DNA of 64,000 bases, from positions 24,226,533-24,290,532 of the forward strand of contig OY482851.1 of the NCBI GenBank assembly GCA_960531495.1, read 5' to 3'. This DNA comes from Zeus faber (taxonomy: Eukaryota > Chordata > Actinopteri > Zeiformes > Zeidae). The position numbers and the translations under genes were made by a program. Under the pieces are notes generated by a model. The model saw nothing but the letters and a program-made list of their open reading frames with translations, was not told where the DNA came from and did not search any database. Positions 1-11,286 of the stretch are shown piece by piece; positions within the stretch are counted from its first letter, which is position 1, and each line of letters opens with the position of its first letter.

Positions 1-727
1 GAATAGCCATGGCCAATGACTGATATTCATGGGTATTGCGTTGAATGCCATGGAGAAAAGGCAAGGCGCTTCGCAATAAAAAAAAAAACCCCACAAAGCA
101 GGGTCCACTCCGGGGCCCACACTGCTTCACTCCAGGATCCGTGCGTCCCTTCCATGTCACAAAACTCAAGAATCAAAAAGCGAACTCTCCCACACGCCAA
201 TCAACAATTTAAACGCACTTACAAGCTCATCGTCAAGATGTGGAAATACATTGAAACACATACACAGTATGAGTACCACATTATTTGTTTGTGGAAAGAT
301 AAATATATCTGTGTTTGTGTTTGTGTTTTTAATTTTAAGGGTTTGTTTTTTTTTGCATTTCAAAACCTAAACACAGATTTGTGGATTGTTATATTCATTC
401 ATCCATTTCCATTTGTATTTATTTGGTTATATACAGCTGTTGGCAGTGGCACCGAATTCCTTTCCATTACAACGGTCACGCAAAAACGGTATTCGACCAA
501 ACTATTTAGTGTAATATTTGCTTTTTGCCAATGTCGCCGAGCCCTAACACACAGCTTTAGTCAGGAATAGGTGGAGGATCAACGACCAAGACTGTTGCGC
601 AGCCAGATCGTTTAACGACGCTAACGCCGGCGAAACGTCACCTACCGCGTCACAGGAAGTTCACCCCTCGAAACTGTCCGGCCTTGTTTGTATTCCCCGA
701 CAAACGTCTACCGCGACAAATATGTAA
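1..727. other. Left-edge intergenic DNA; CpG-rich patch at about 530-720
   Basis: The first 500 bp are AT-rich with no gene that I can support; the 184-codon frame here looks like chance. From about 530 to 720 the sequence becomes CpG-rich and carries an ETS/CRE-like string, CGTCACAGGAAGTT, around 647-660. That would read as CTTCCTGTGACG on the minus strand. It could be a promoter firing leftwards out of the window, but no exon is visible to support this. Confidence 0.4.
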
Positions 728-1695
728 CCCTGGAAGTGTCACCATGATTAATACGATTATAAATTAATAATTGCACAATTTAATAACTGTGGAAATATAA
801 AGAGGAATAAAAAGGATGAACAAAAGAATAAATAAATGAATACGTGTGGATTTAGAAAGAGGAACAAAAAACAGTTGGAAAATACATACCAAAAAAAGTT
901 AGCTACGTCTGGAAATGGATATAGCAATAATCAATTGGTGTGAATGTGAATTTATTACCGCTTTACTTTCATCACATTTTTTTTTTTTTTTTGTATTCAT
1001 TTTTATATTCATTTTCACATTTATTTGATCATCAATTTCCAAAGATATGCTTTTATCTATTTCCATATGCCTCTTTTAGTCATTTTTTTTTTTTCAATGT
1101 GTTTATCTCCATGTACATTTCTTTATTTACTTCCTCCAGGAAGTCGGGAGGTTTCCCAGCTCCCAGTTGCCTTGAACGCAGCATGGCTTCGTGGCAGAAT
1201 TTGAACAAGAGCTCAGACGTGAACTCAAGACAAGCGTTGGGAGTTAAAAAAAAAATGAACTCTTGCTCAGTTCTTGGCCAAATATCCCCCAAAACAAACG
1301 TGTTGATTGACATTTTGTGCTTGTCAGAAAAAGCAGAAATAAACAGATGTATACGAAAGAAATGAACACGTACATGTAAAAATATACATAGAAATCAATA
1401 AATAAAAATGTATATAGAAGTAAATAAATATATGCATATGGAAATAGATAAGGCAATATATTTGGAAATAAATTGAACCAAATAAATGTGAAAATAGATA
1501 AATAATAAAAATTAATTAAAGAAAATACACGTGGAAAAAATAAAGCACTAACAAATTCTGATTCACCCCAATATATATTGCTATATTAATTTCCAGATTT
1601 ATCAATCTTTTTCTGTATATATTCTCAGGTTATTCCACTCTATATTTCCACATTTATTTATTTTATTTATTTATCATGGTGGCACTTTCAGGATT
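728..1695. mobile_element. Foldback-like element with long inverted arms
   Basis: The left end (CTGGAAGTGTCACCATGATT from 730) is repeated in inverted form at the right end (ATCATGGTGGCACTTTCAGG near 1673-1693). Both arms continue inward with AT-rich TGGAAATATA and AAATAAAT strings. The interior repeats the motif AATAAATnTGGAAAT in both orientations, so the whole segment can fold on itself. No transposase frame is present. It looks like a non-autonomous DNA transposon of fish; the superfamily is not clear. Confidence 0.6.
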
Positions 1696-1699
1696 CCAT

Positions 1700-2504
1700 A
1701 GTATGGAGTGGGGGATGGAGGCATGTGGGTTCTGGATGACTGCCAACTGTTGAAAATGGCTCCTGTGTTTGTTGTTGTGTGTGTTCCATCAGGGTGTCCT
1801 GTAAGGGGTTGTCTGTTGACGCGGGGTGTCTAGCGCTCACAGTACGCAAGTCGCTGACTCGAAGACTTCCGAAAGACGAAAGCTTGGGCTTCTTTGGAGG
1901 ATGTCACAAAGAGCCCCACTCCCGAAACTAATTACGTCGCCTGAACATTCTCCTACTTCGGGTAAATTTCAAGTTCAAGACATGAGTTGTCACAGTTACA
2001 ACAGTTTTTCCCCATTAATTTCTGCTCCAAATGTACACCGGTATTGATCAAACTTGAGCAAAAGACGTCTGAAATGTCCCGGTTCTAACGAGACCTCAAC
2101 CATGTCTGTGCGTACTGCAGTTGGCGTGTTCCAGATCCTTTTGGCATGAAAAACGCCAAAAAGAATTGAATTAAAAATAATAAAAAATCGGAGTAAAAGC
2201 AAGCCAATATTGTTTGTAATTAATCATTGCAATTGTAATTATTCAGTTGCAACGGACGTTATTTATATTCATTCTGGATTCAGGATAAAGGAAATAATCA
2301 AGTGAATAAATAAAGGAAACTTCCCATTATTTGCATATAATCTCTACTAATGGGGATGCACTGCTTCTTGATTGAACACATCTGCGTGATTTTTCTCACA
2401 TGTAAAACTAGTGCCCCGTAAGTCTGTCGCGGTAATCCTAGTCTTTCTGGACAGTCATCTGCCACACATTGCAATGGCTATGACCCAGCCAGCTGGACTA
2501 GCCG
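1700..2504. other. Intergenic stretch, nothing supported
   Basis: Mixed-composition DNA with a slightly CpG-rich part around 1815-1950. No open frame here has coding character, and no repeat boundaries were recognised. Confidence 0.5.
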
Positions 2505-2898
2505 TAGGCGCCGGCAACCTTTACTATCAAAGGAGCCAGTTTTGGGGCAAAAGAATGGGAAAAAAATAAACAACATTTTAGGATGCAGTCAAGTGCAAAG
2601 GAGAGGCAGCGCACTGAAGAGACGCCTCAGGTGATATGGCTGGAAGCCCCCGCTGGCAGGAGCAGCGGCCGAGCTTTCGTTTGCGCTGCCGCGATCCCGC
2701 GTCCACGCCCAGCGTTTTTTTTTTACAGTTGAAGAACGTGGGAACCAGTTTAGGCCTAAAACAGTGATAAATGACAATTAAAATGTTGAAAAATTACCGT
2801 TATCCATTTCCATATATTTTTTTGTCAACCATAGGGAGCCACTGGGGAGGGGCTAAAGAGCCGCATGCGGCTCGGGAGCTGCATGTTGCCGACCCCTG
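2505..2898. mobile_element. Short non-autonomous hAT element
   Basis: The right end, GTTGCCGACCCCTG (2885-2898), is a typical hAT terminus of the CAGGGGTCGGCAAC type. The left end, TAGGCGCCGGCAAC (2505-2518), is its degraded inverted partner and is followed by the subterminal motif AAAGGAGCCAGTTTTGGGGC. The right subterminal part is rich in GAGCCGCATGCGGCTC. At 394 bp it is too short for a transposase. The flanking 8-mers do not match, so the target duplication is lost or a boundary is slightly wrong. Confidence 0.7.
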
Positions 2899-3116
2899 GT
2901 CTGGGGCGACTGAATATCCAGATGCTGGGCGACATTGACATATTTTTTTATCAGTTGTCCTATTTATTTACATACATGTGGCATTGTAAGCATCAAATCA
3001 TATTGTTCTTGATTGTATCCACATTATTATTATTATTATCATCATCATAATTATTATGATTATTATTTTGTATTTTTATTTTTTACGGACAAAGTAAATT
3101 ACAAACACACGTTATA

Positions 3117-3917
3117 CACCGATCAGCCACTACATTAAAACCATTGACAGGTGACGTGAATAACATCGATCATCTCGCAGCGTAAGGATCTGGGCGACTT
3201 TGACAAGGGCCAAATTGTGATGGCTATATGACTGGGTCAGAGCATCTCGAAGACGACAGGTCTTGTGGGGTGTTCCCGGTATGCAGTGGTTAATACCTAC
3301 CAAAGTGGTCCAAGAAAGGACAACCGGTGAACAGGCGACAGGGTCATGGGAGCCCAAGGCTCAATGGTACACATTGGGAGCAAAATCTAGCCCATCCCAC
3401 AGAAGAGCTACTGTAGCACAAATTGCTGAAAAAGTTGATGCTGCTATGATAGAAAGGTGTCATAACACACAGTGCATCACAGTTTGATGCGTATTGGGGC
3501 TGCGTAGCCACAGACTGGTCAGAGTGTCCATATTGACCCTTGTCTACTGCCGAAAGTGCCTACAATGTGCATGTGAGCGTCAGAACTGGACCATCGAGCA
3601 ATGGAAGAAGGTGGCCTGGTCTGATAAATCGTGTTTTCTTCTACATCATGTGGATGGCTGGGTTTAGGGTCCGATCGGATCGAGCATCTGTGGGATGTGC
3701 TGGAACAACAAGCCCCGATCCATGGGTGCTTCACCTCACAACTTCCAGGACTTAAAGGATCTGCTGCAAACGTCTTGGTGTCAGATACCACAGGACACCT
3801 TCAGAGGTCTTGTGGAGTCCATGCCTCCACGGGTCAGAGCTGTTTTGGCGGCATGAGGGGGATCTACACGATATTAGTGCTTATTAGTGGTGGTTCTAAT
3901 GTAATGATTGATCGGTG
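3117..3917 (+). mobile_element. Decayed, internally deleted Tc1/mariner-like element
   Basis: Terminal inverted repeats start CACCGATCAGCCACTACATT on the left, with a matching degraded copy on the right ending ATTGATCGGTG at 3917. TA dinucleotides flank both ends (3115-3116 and 3918-3919). Between them, broken plus-strand frames resemble a Tc1-like transposase: a helix-turn-helix-like part near 3190-3310, a SVRTGPSSNGRRWPGLINR-type segment near 3572-3630, and the C-terminal HLWDVLEQQAPIHG region near 3685-3730. Stops, frameshifts and a missing catalytic middle make it a pseudogene. It is 801 bp, against roughly 1.2-1.3 kb expected for intact relatives. Confidence 0.85.
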
Positions 3918-3919
3918 TA

Positions 3920-6900
3920 TGTGTTTAATAATTGCAGCAAATTGTGAAAAGAGGACAAGGCCATAACCAATAAGTGTTTCTTGATCATTTTAGATCCTTG
4001 AGGGAAAAAGAAAACAGGGCTTTTGAACAACTTTAGTTTTCTATTGTTGTTTTTTATGCAATATGACTATATCACAGTTAAAGAAACGAAAATAGAAAAG
4101 TGAAGACGTTTTCCTTCTTAGGTTTCAAAATATACTCTGCCTGTAGGGGGCACCAGTGTTCCATGGGTCTTGGCACCTTTATATTGAATGGGCGTCCACC
4201 TTCCAATGAGATGTCTCCTACCAAAAAACAATTATTACCCTCATCTCCAAACTTTTTTAATAGGTTATATATTCACATCCTCACTAACCGCTTCGCAAGT
4301 TATTGTTTTTTTGAAAGAATGACAGGTTGGTCCAAAATCTTTTAATATGGATGATGTCTCCTGCCATTTCCCAGCCATACTCAATTTAGTCTCTGCTTTT
4401 GAGGCATGTGCTCATGAATAATAAAATGCCCCACTCTATTTATTTCAAATCACCAAGTGATTAGTCCTTTAGTTTTTGTTCCCTCGCCTGTCGAAGTGCT
4501 CTAATGAAGCAGATGATCCTATTATCCATCTCCAAGTGGATTCCTACTTCATGCCATCATGCGGTCACAGGGGCAAACGGTTTTGTTGTCGGAAAGATGG
4601 TGTGACACATGCAGCACCTGACCGTGGGGAAACAAAATGTAATTCAACTGTTGGGCCTTGAGCTCCAAAGTTTGTTAACGTCCACATCCACAGCATCTCC
4701 GAGCCACTTCCATACAACAGTAGCGCCCGAACCTCATGGGGAGTCAACCAACCTCACCAAAGTGATTCCAAATTCTTTGGTTCTGATTCTGATGTGGCGG
4801 GAGCGTGGGCTTCAGATTGAATGGTGAAATCGACCAGTTGTCCTTTTCCTTGCAGGAGCCACGGCACTTTTAAAATGTGCAAAGTCGGATGTTTTATTAT
4901 GTGGGTCGACGGATTTCACATTCGTAATGTAGGCGCTCTCCGTGCGTGATTAACATTCTGCGTCTTCAGATCTCTCTCGCAGTGCAATGAAGACATCGAC
5001 GGCACGACTTTGCCAAAGAAGAAATCTTCCCTCGCGCTGTTTGTCTCTTTCCTCCCATCTAATTCCGAATGGGATTGGAGGGGGGTGAACGGAGAAGATA
5101 GCTGCAGCTCAATTTCTATTTCTATTTCCCGCCTTACGATTAAATTGGCCCTTTATTAAATTTTGGCACCATCTATCAATATAGAGACTGCTATCGAAAT
5201 GACTTTGTTGGCCACAAATCGCTGGCGATGGATCGAGCCTCTGCTCAAACGAGGCCATCATTTATTGGCCTCACATTTACTGCAGAGCTGAAAGGAAGCG
5301 TGGACACAATGGGACTTTTTATTTGTTCCCCGGCTGATAGATGTGACAACCGCACTCAACTCCTGGTCAGGAGATTACCACAAGTAAAACAGGAATCTAT
5401 TAAACATTTAGCCCCGCTCAAAGCCTTTTGGATTCCGGCCATTTTTTTTTTTTTTATCAGAGTAGCTGCCAAGAGGTCCCACAACCACATAGTATTCCAG
5501 CCGCATGTAAAGCTGTGTAACTCTCCTGGAAGGCGAAACGTTAAGGAAAAGTGAAGAACCATGGCAACAAAGATCTTCAAGGATGTCATAAAAGTGGAGG
5601 ACAATCCACGCAGAGCAAAAAGCTGCAGACCATCAGGTGAAAAAAAGGGGACTGAGTCCCACTGGCGAGGTGAAGGCTGAGTTGGGGAGGCAATAATGGA
5701 CTGCCCGAGCATTTCGGTGGAGTTTCCACGAGTTAGACACTGGGAGGTGGAATTATCAGACCGGTGGGTCTGGAGCCGAATATCCTTTTGTGCTGGCGTT
5801 ATATTGAAGAGAAGAGATTGCAGGTTAAAATTATCAGCCCTTTTTAAAGGTCAGGCAAAGTTAAGCGCACCTAAAGTAGGCCGCGGTGTATTCTGGCTGA
5901 TAAAAAAAAAAAAAAAAGTGTCTACGTGAGAGAAGAGGGAATGAGGAGAGTTCACCTTGTCCCATTTGCGCTATCGTGATTGCTGAACTGTCAGTCAAAA
6001 AGGGGACGCCTGCAACTTCCCAGCCAGCGCTTCCTCAGAGCTATAGTGAGACAAAATGGAAGCATAATTGGCACCATTATGTTGATGTGATATAATAATA
6101 ATAATAATAAGAAGAAAACATTGTTTTTTGTTTTAACTGTCAAGCCTTAACATGGAATTGGCTCAATCGAGGGCGATGTCCTATCCATTATGATGCATTT
6201 AATTGAAATGATGGTCGCATTTATTTACTTTGTGCTTGCAACTTTACTTTTGTAAAGGTCAGCTGGGGGAAAGAAAGCAAGAGGAACTCATTTGGGAGGC
6301 AGGACCGCGGCCTCCAGTGACTCATTGTATTGCCTGCTATGGGAAGGTCGTTCTACGCCGCTCTTCCCCGTGGGCATCAGCCTTGAAAAGAGAGTGACAG
6401 CCTCAGAGAGAGGCCGATAAGTAAATACGCTTTTAATAGGCTGCGAATAGCTGCTGGTAATCTGCGCGGGCTCGGAGTGGGCATGGCACGGGGGCCGACA
6501 GGGCAGTCTCCTGCGGTTATTATTAATGCTATCATAGATCAGATACGCCGTGGAGGAGAATGAAGGCAGATGATGAATTTGGGGCCTCCTGTCTACCCAA
6601 TGACGTTGAGATGAGCTATGGAGAGCCGGGTAAGGTCATGGATGAGGATAGTGTCCAAAGACAAAGGACGATGCATCACGCACAATTTAGAGATAAATAT
6701 ATCGACTCCAATACCTGAATGGAAATAAATAAATAAATACATTTTATATATATATATACACAGACACACACGCACATGTAAGAAAGTTAAATAGGAAATG
6801 TTTCAAATTACCATGATATAACTCAATGCCTGTTCTATTTATTTTAACTGAGATGTGTGTGTGTGTGTGTGCGTGTGTGTGTGTGTGTGTTTGTGTAACA

Positions 6901-7444
6901 CTGCAGCCGCTGTCTCGGTAATTTGACCTGGGTAATGGACTTACCATCGGTGTGAGATGAAAGAAGTTCAATGTGTTTTTGGCTCTTAAAAAAAAAAAAA
7001 AAAAAAAAAGAAGTGCAGCAGCAGCAGCAGACGATATAACCTGAAAAATTTGGTTCCTTTCTGGCACACATCCTTCCAGGGGAGGACTGCCTTTGTGTGG
7101 ATGGCGTTACAGCTCAGAAAGTGATCGCTCTCACAGCCACACATTCACTCCGCAGCTCTGATGCCTTTTGCAGCTGTTCCACAGCGAATGTATTTCCTTT
7201 ACAGGATCGAATTGCACACATTTGCTGGGAAACCAAACGTCGGGTCTTGGAAGGGAAGGGAAGGAATGTTGGGAGTGAGGCTGAGAGCCCGTCTTAAGAC
7301 ATGCTGGTGGTAAGGCATTCTGGAGGGGGAAACTGGCATTCAGTGGTCAATGAGATTTTAATGAGATTCACTCCCATATACTGTGTGAATTAATTAGATA
7401 CCTTAAATGATCTACAATGGATATTGAAAATCACTTAGTCCAAC

Positions 7445-7498
<54 letters not shown>

Positions 7499-8150
7499 AT
7501 GAATTATCTAGAAAGTGTTAGTTCAAATGCATTACATATTTAGAAGATGGATATTTCGACACATGTAAAAAACATTTGTTCTTCAATCATATCGCAAACC
7601 TTAGAAGTCTAATCCTCCTCTGCAGGGGGACATTTCATTATAGCGCACTATGTGTAGGAACAAGATCTGAGGTCAGACAGAAAGCCATGTCAGATATATA
7701 CATATATATACACATTATAAAATATACTCTCACAGTATATATTCACAGTGTATATATACGTGTATATATATATATATACACACACCGTGTAATTAAACAG
7801 CAGACTAATGTAATTCAATACATTTGGAGGTGAGATGAAGCCGCTGCGGGTGATGTCATCCACCCGAGGTCGCTGCTGCCCACCGAGTGGCGCAGTCACG
7901 CACACAGCGGGGAAGCTCCAAGAGATTTCCTGCAAAAACAAAACATCAACTGTGTGGCCACGAATCACCCAGTGATCCCGTCATTTAAGGGGGGGGGGGG
8001 GGGGTGAAGATTTTGAGTTGGATTAAAAAAAAATTAACTAAATGTAAGACGAGAACAGAGAGAGGGTTTTCTAGATAGATACACAGATAGATAGAAAAGA
8101 AAAGAGAAAAGTGCCAATACACAAGAAACAATCAACCAAAAAAAATAAAA
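3920..8150. other. Upstream intergenic DNA, mostly unique
   Basis: No gene can be supported. It contains poly-T or poly-A runs at 5443-5455, 5901-5916 and 6989-7009, a short CAG run (7017-7030), small (TG)n at 6855-6892 and (AT)n at 7450-7495. The segment 5030-5230 is low in repeats with homeobox-like ATTAAA/TTATTAAA cores and could be a conserved non-coding element, but this cannot be judged without alignment. Confidence 0.5.
7450..7495. repeat. (AT)n microsatellite
   Basis: An uninterrupted AT dinucleotide run of about 23 units. Confidence 0.95.
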
Positions 8151-8152
8151 AA

Positions 8153-8154
<2 letters not shown>

Positions 8155-8229
<75 letters not shown>

Positions 8230-8303
8230 TTAATATATATATATGTATAACATGAAACTTCTGAATTCGCACTCTGAAATTGTTGACGGTTGCATATATA
8301 TAT

Positions 8304-8388
<85 letters not shown>
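8155..8388. repeat. Compound palindromic microsatellite (AT)n(GT)n ... (AT)n(CA)n
   Basis: (AT)n at 8155-8200 runs into (GT)n at 8201-8227. After about 80 bp comes TATATATATATTTA followed by (CA)n at 8308-8388. The two halves are roughly reverse complements, so this is a large imperfect inverted repeat about 0.4 kb before the CpG-rich leader of the TMEM132-family gene. Confidence 0.9.
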
Positions 8389-8389
<1 letters not shown>

Positions 8390-8779
8390 TAAATCTGTAC
8401 ATATAATACTGGGTACTACATATAGTACCAGGGTTCTACAGGAATAATGTCATTTGAGGTAATTTGAATGATATGATGGTTTCTTATCGCACCCCACCCC
8501 CTGTGGATGATCAGGTGCCTGTTGGGTGCTGGAGTGCCTTGCCCCCCCCCCCCCCCCCAACACCACCACTTTTTCCAAATCTTCCACTTCCACAGTGGAT
8601 CGTCTCCCCTCGACGCAGCCAGAGGAACATGCGTGAAGCTGCTTTGTAGAGCCCAGACCTCCGGATCGGCGCAGGAGCTCCACCACACACACACAGGATA
8701 AAAGGTGAAGAACGAAATCATCTGATGCAGATACCAAGCGTTTGAACTAAAAAAAAATAGAAAATAAAAATAAAAATAA

Positions 8780-9505
8780 AGTGTGCGCTTTTTACGCACC
8801 GGATGCTGCCGGAGTTGCGTGGAAGAGCCGGAGGAGCGCCGCGTGGGCTCGTCTTCTATGGACGGATGCTGAACTTCTACTATGGCTTGAACTCGTCTGA
8901 TTTCACCATTTATTCCATGATGTTGGACGGTCATTGACGTCGGAGCAGCTCGGGTTTCACGACGGTCCGGGGACTGGACTCTCCAACTTCTGGATCCGGG
9001 GAACCAGTTTATTGACGCGGAGAATCCGGAGGGAGGCTGCGGGCTGACTGGAAGGGAAAGGGAATCACATCGGACCTACATCTGCATCACTCAGATGCTT
9101 GTTGGACAAACCCCCGATCTCATGGAAAACAGCAGCGCGCAGGGGGACGCTTGCACCCAAGTCCCCGAGAGCAAATTCTCAAGCATCCGAACCATTTAAT
9201 CTGTCAAAATGTTTTGAGGAGCGCTGCGAAGCCCGCGAGTTGCTGCGTGGAGATGTTACTTTCCAACATTTTCGGGGGGAAAGCGTCGTCCGAGTTTCAT
9301 TTGAGCCGCTTCTTACACCACAAGCAATGTTTTTATTTTCATTTTTTGTTTTTTGCATTTGTCCTCTAGAGACCCCTTGACTTTAGAAGATGCCTTTCTG
9401 TGCGTAATGATGGTGCGCGGACAAAAATATCTTTTTGAATGATCTAAACCCCCTCTTCTTCTTTTTTCTTTTTGTTGGCGGACTCTCTCTTTCCCCTAAA
9501 GAAAC
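8780..9505 (+). promoter_or_regulatory. CpG-rich promoter and 5' leader of the TMEM132-family gene
   Basis: GC and CpG content rises sharply over roughly 8790-9300, unlike the AT-rich flanks. This stretch leads without an obvious splice acceptor into the exon 1 start codon at 9506. A TATA-like AGGATAAAAGG lies at 8695-8705, but its use is unproven. The leader contains upstream ATGs, including a 93-codon frame at 9099-9380. A CT-rich run precedes the start (9452-9497). The placement as promoter and 5' UTR is inferred from composition and position; the transcription start cannot be fixed from sequence alone. Confidence 0.6.
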
Positions 9506-9551
9506 ATGTTGCGCATCCTCGCCCTTCAGTCCGTCGTGTTACTTTTAGGAG
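9506..9551 (+). CDS. tmem132: TMEM132-family gene, coding exon 1 (signal peptide)
   Basis: This short first coding exon encodes 15 complete codons, MLRILALQSVVLLLG, followed by one extra base before a consensus donor (GAG|GTAAGC at 9549-9557). The peptide has the basic-then-hydrophobic shape of a secretory signal, as expected for a type I membrane protein. The start codon has A at -3. Joining the phase-1 donor to the acceptor at 30809/30810 makes a GTG (Val) codon and reads on as VAEGRVLEGLQRY, the usual layout for TMEM132 genes: a tiny leader exon, a very long intron and a large exon 2. The exon follows a CpG-rich leader, consistent with a promoter-proximal position. The in-frame join, both splice sites and the family layout agree. 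A transcript would be needed to prove it, because the exon alone is too short to identify by similarity. Confidence 0.82.
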
Positions 9552-10707
9552 GTAAGCACATTTCCCAGCCTGGTCCATGTGTTCCATCCTGCAGATGTTA
9601 TGATGAGATGTGATCATTTCCAAAAAAACCCCCCAAAAACCCCCAACTGATAATAAAGTTGGTGATTAACATGTTTAACGGGGACATTGTGGCTTATGTT
9701 ACTACTTCATTAAGTATCAATTACGGACATGCGCCTGATAGATGAGTGTACAATGAGAGCTTATTAATAAACTACTGTAGGGCCGGATGACCCCACTATA
9801 GCAATCCAGTCTATATACTGCTGTATATCAAGATTCAGAGGCCACACATCTTGCTTCATTGGTCAGATCTGGTCCCTAGTGTATCAAGTAGCCTACTCAG
9901 GAGGGAAAAGGTCACAGCAAGTGTTAATGTGTGTTTCTCTTCACCAGCGGCAGCTATACATATAAGGTCTGTTTATTGTATTTCCTTTGCCTTATACAAT
10001 GAAGGCACATTGCACATCACGGTGAAACAACAAAAGAGATTTTACTTTGCTGGTTCTTTTCCTTTCCCCACCCTTCAATTCTTGGAAAAATCGCGAACAA
10101 ACTGCATGATTAGGCCCTGCACTTGACCCGTCATTATCGTCATCATCATCATTATCATCATCATCATCGTTCTCTCTCGGAGCAAGAGGTAATTGTCAGC
10201 ATTTAGTTGGGCGTAAAGACAGCCAGGCCAGCGAGATATAGGGCTGATCCCATTTTATAAAATAGCAATTTGATCCATAACCCCATTACATGGAAATATT
10301 AAGCTTGCCCACATGATCTCCCTTGATCTTACCTGGATTACATATCATCTCAAACAGAAGATTATTATATATTAAATTATATTACATTATCATAATATTT
10401 CCCATGTCCTCTCTCCACCATTAGACACCTTGAGCTCTCAGGAAGTACAAAATTAAGCATGACCATGACATGACATGACACCAGCTGAGTAGTTCCCCAA
10501 AACCAAACAACAGCACACAACAGTGGTACTTTTCTCCAGTTGACAATTAAATGAAATGTTTTGGTGGACATATCCCCATATCCCCTTGGCCCTCAACTTC
10601 ATGTTTATCATTTTAAGGGGATCAAGCCAGGACAGACACCCATCCACCTCTTTAAACGCTCTCTGTCCTGTCCCTTGTCTTCATCTCGTCAAGACATCAC
10701 ACCGGTC

Positions 10708-10718
10708 TGTGTGTGTGT

Positions 10719-10761
<43 letters not shown>

Positions 10762-10787
10762 CGCGCGCGCGTGTGTGTGTGTGTGTT
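10708..10787. repeat. (TG)n microsatellite with a (GC)n interruption
   Basis: TG repeat of about 80 bp with a GGGCGCGCGCGC block in the middle, a mixed Z-DNA-prone tract. Confidence 0.9.
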
Positions 10788-11239
10788 TTATTTTTAACAG
10801 AACCCCTTTATTAACCACATCAGAAGATCCCTGGGTGATTTCCCGCTGCCAGGAGATATTATCTGGAATTGTTTTGTTTTAGAATGATCCACTCCACAGT
10901 GGTTCCATGCTCCAGCGCTCTGGCAGGGACCCAAATGCTCCTTTTTTATCTTTTTTTTTTTTCCTGGCCCTGGTGGTCCCTGTTAAAAGCTGCAAGTGAT
11001 GCCCTTGAAACAAGCAGGGGGCTCGGCACGACGAGGAAGAGAATTTGGACACGCGATCAGATGAACGCTTTTAAGCCCGTCGGTAAAGGAGGGAAACGTG
11101 ACCACAGCAGCTTTGGAGGAAAAGACAACAGTAGTCATTGTGTGTTTATTGCATTGTCAGTGACAACTGCTGAGTAATTTGTACAGGGAGCCCTCAGGTT
11201 TTAATCTCAATAATGCAAAAGACCCAGTTACCCCCAGTT

Positions 11240-11248
11240 GAGAGAGAG

Positions 11249-11283
<35 letters not shown>
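11240..11283. repeat. (GA)n microsatellite
   Basis: GA run of about 44 bp with a single AACG interruption. Confidence 0.9.

Positions 11284-11286
<3 letters not shown>

Noticed and set aside
16-570. 184-codon plus-strand frame at the left edge
   Set aside because: Low-complexity, Phe/Val/Cys-rich translation with no domain, no splice context and no CpG-rich leader; most likely chance.
2497-2906. 8-bp target duplication for the short hAT at 2.5-2.9 kb
   Set aside because: ACTAGCCG and GTCTGGGG agree at only two positions.
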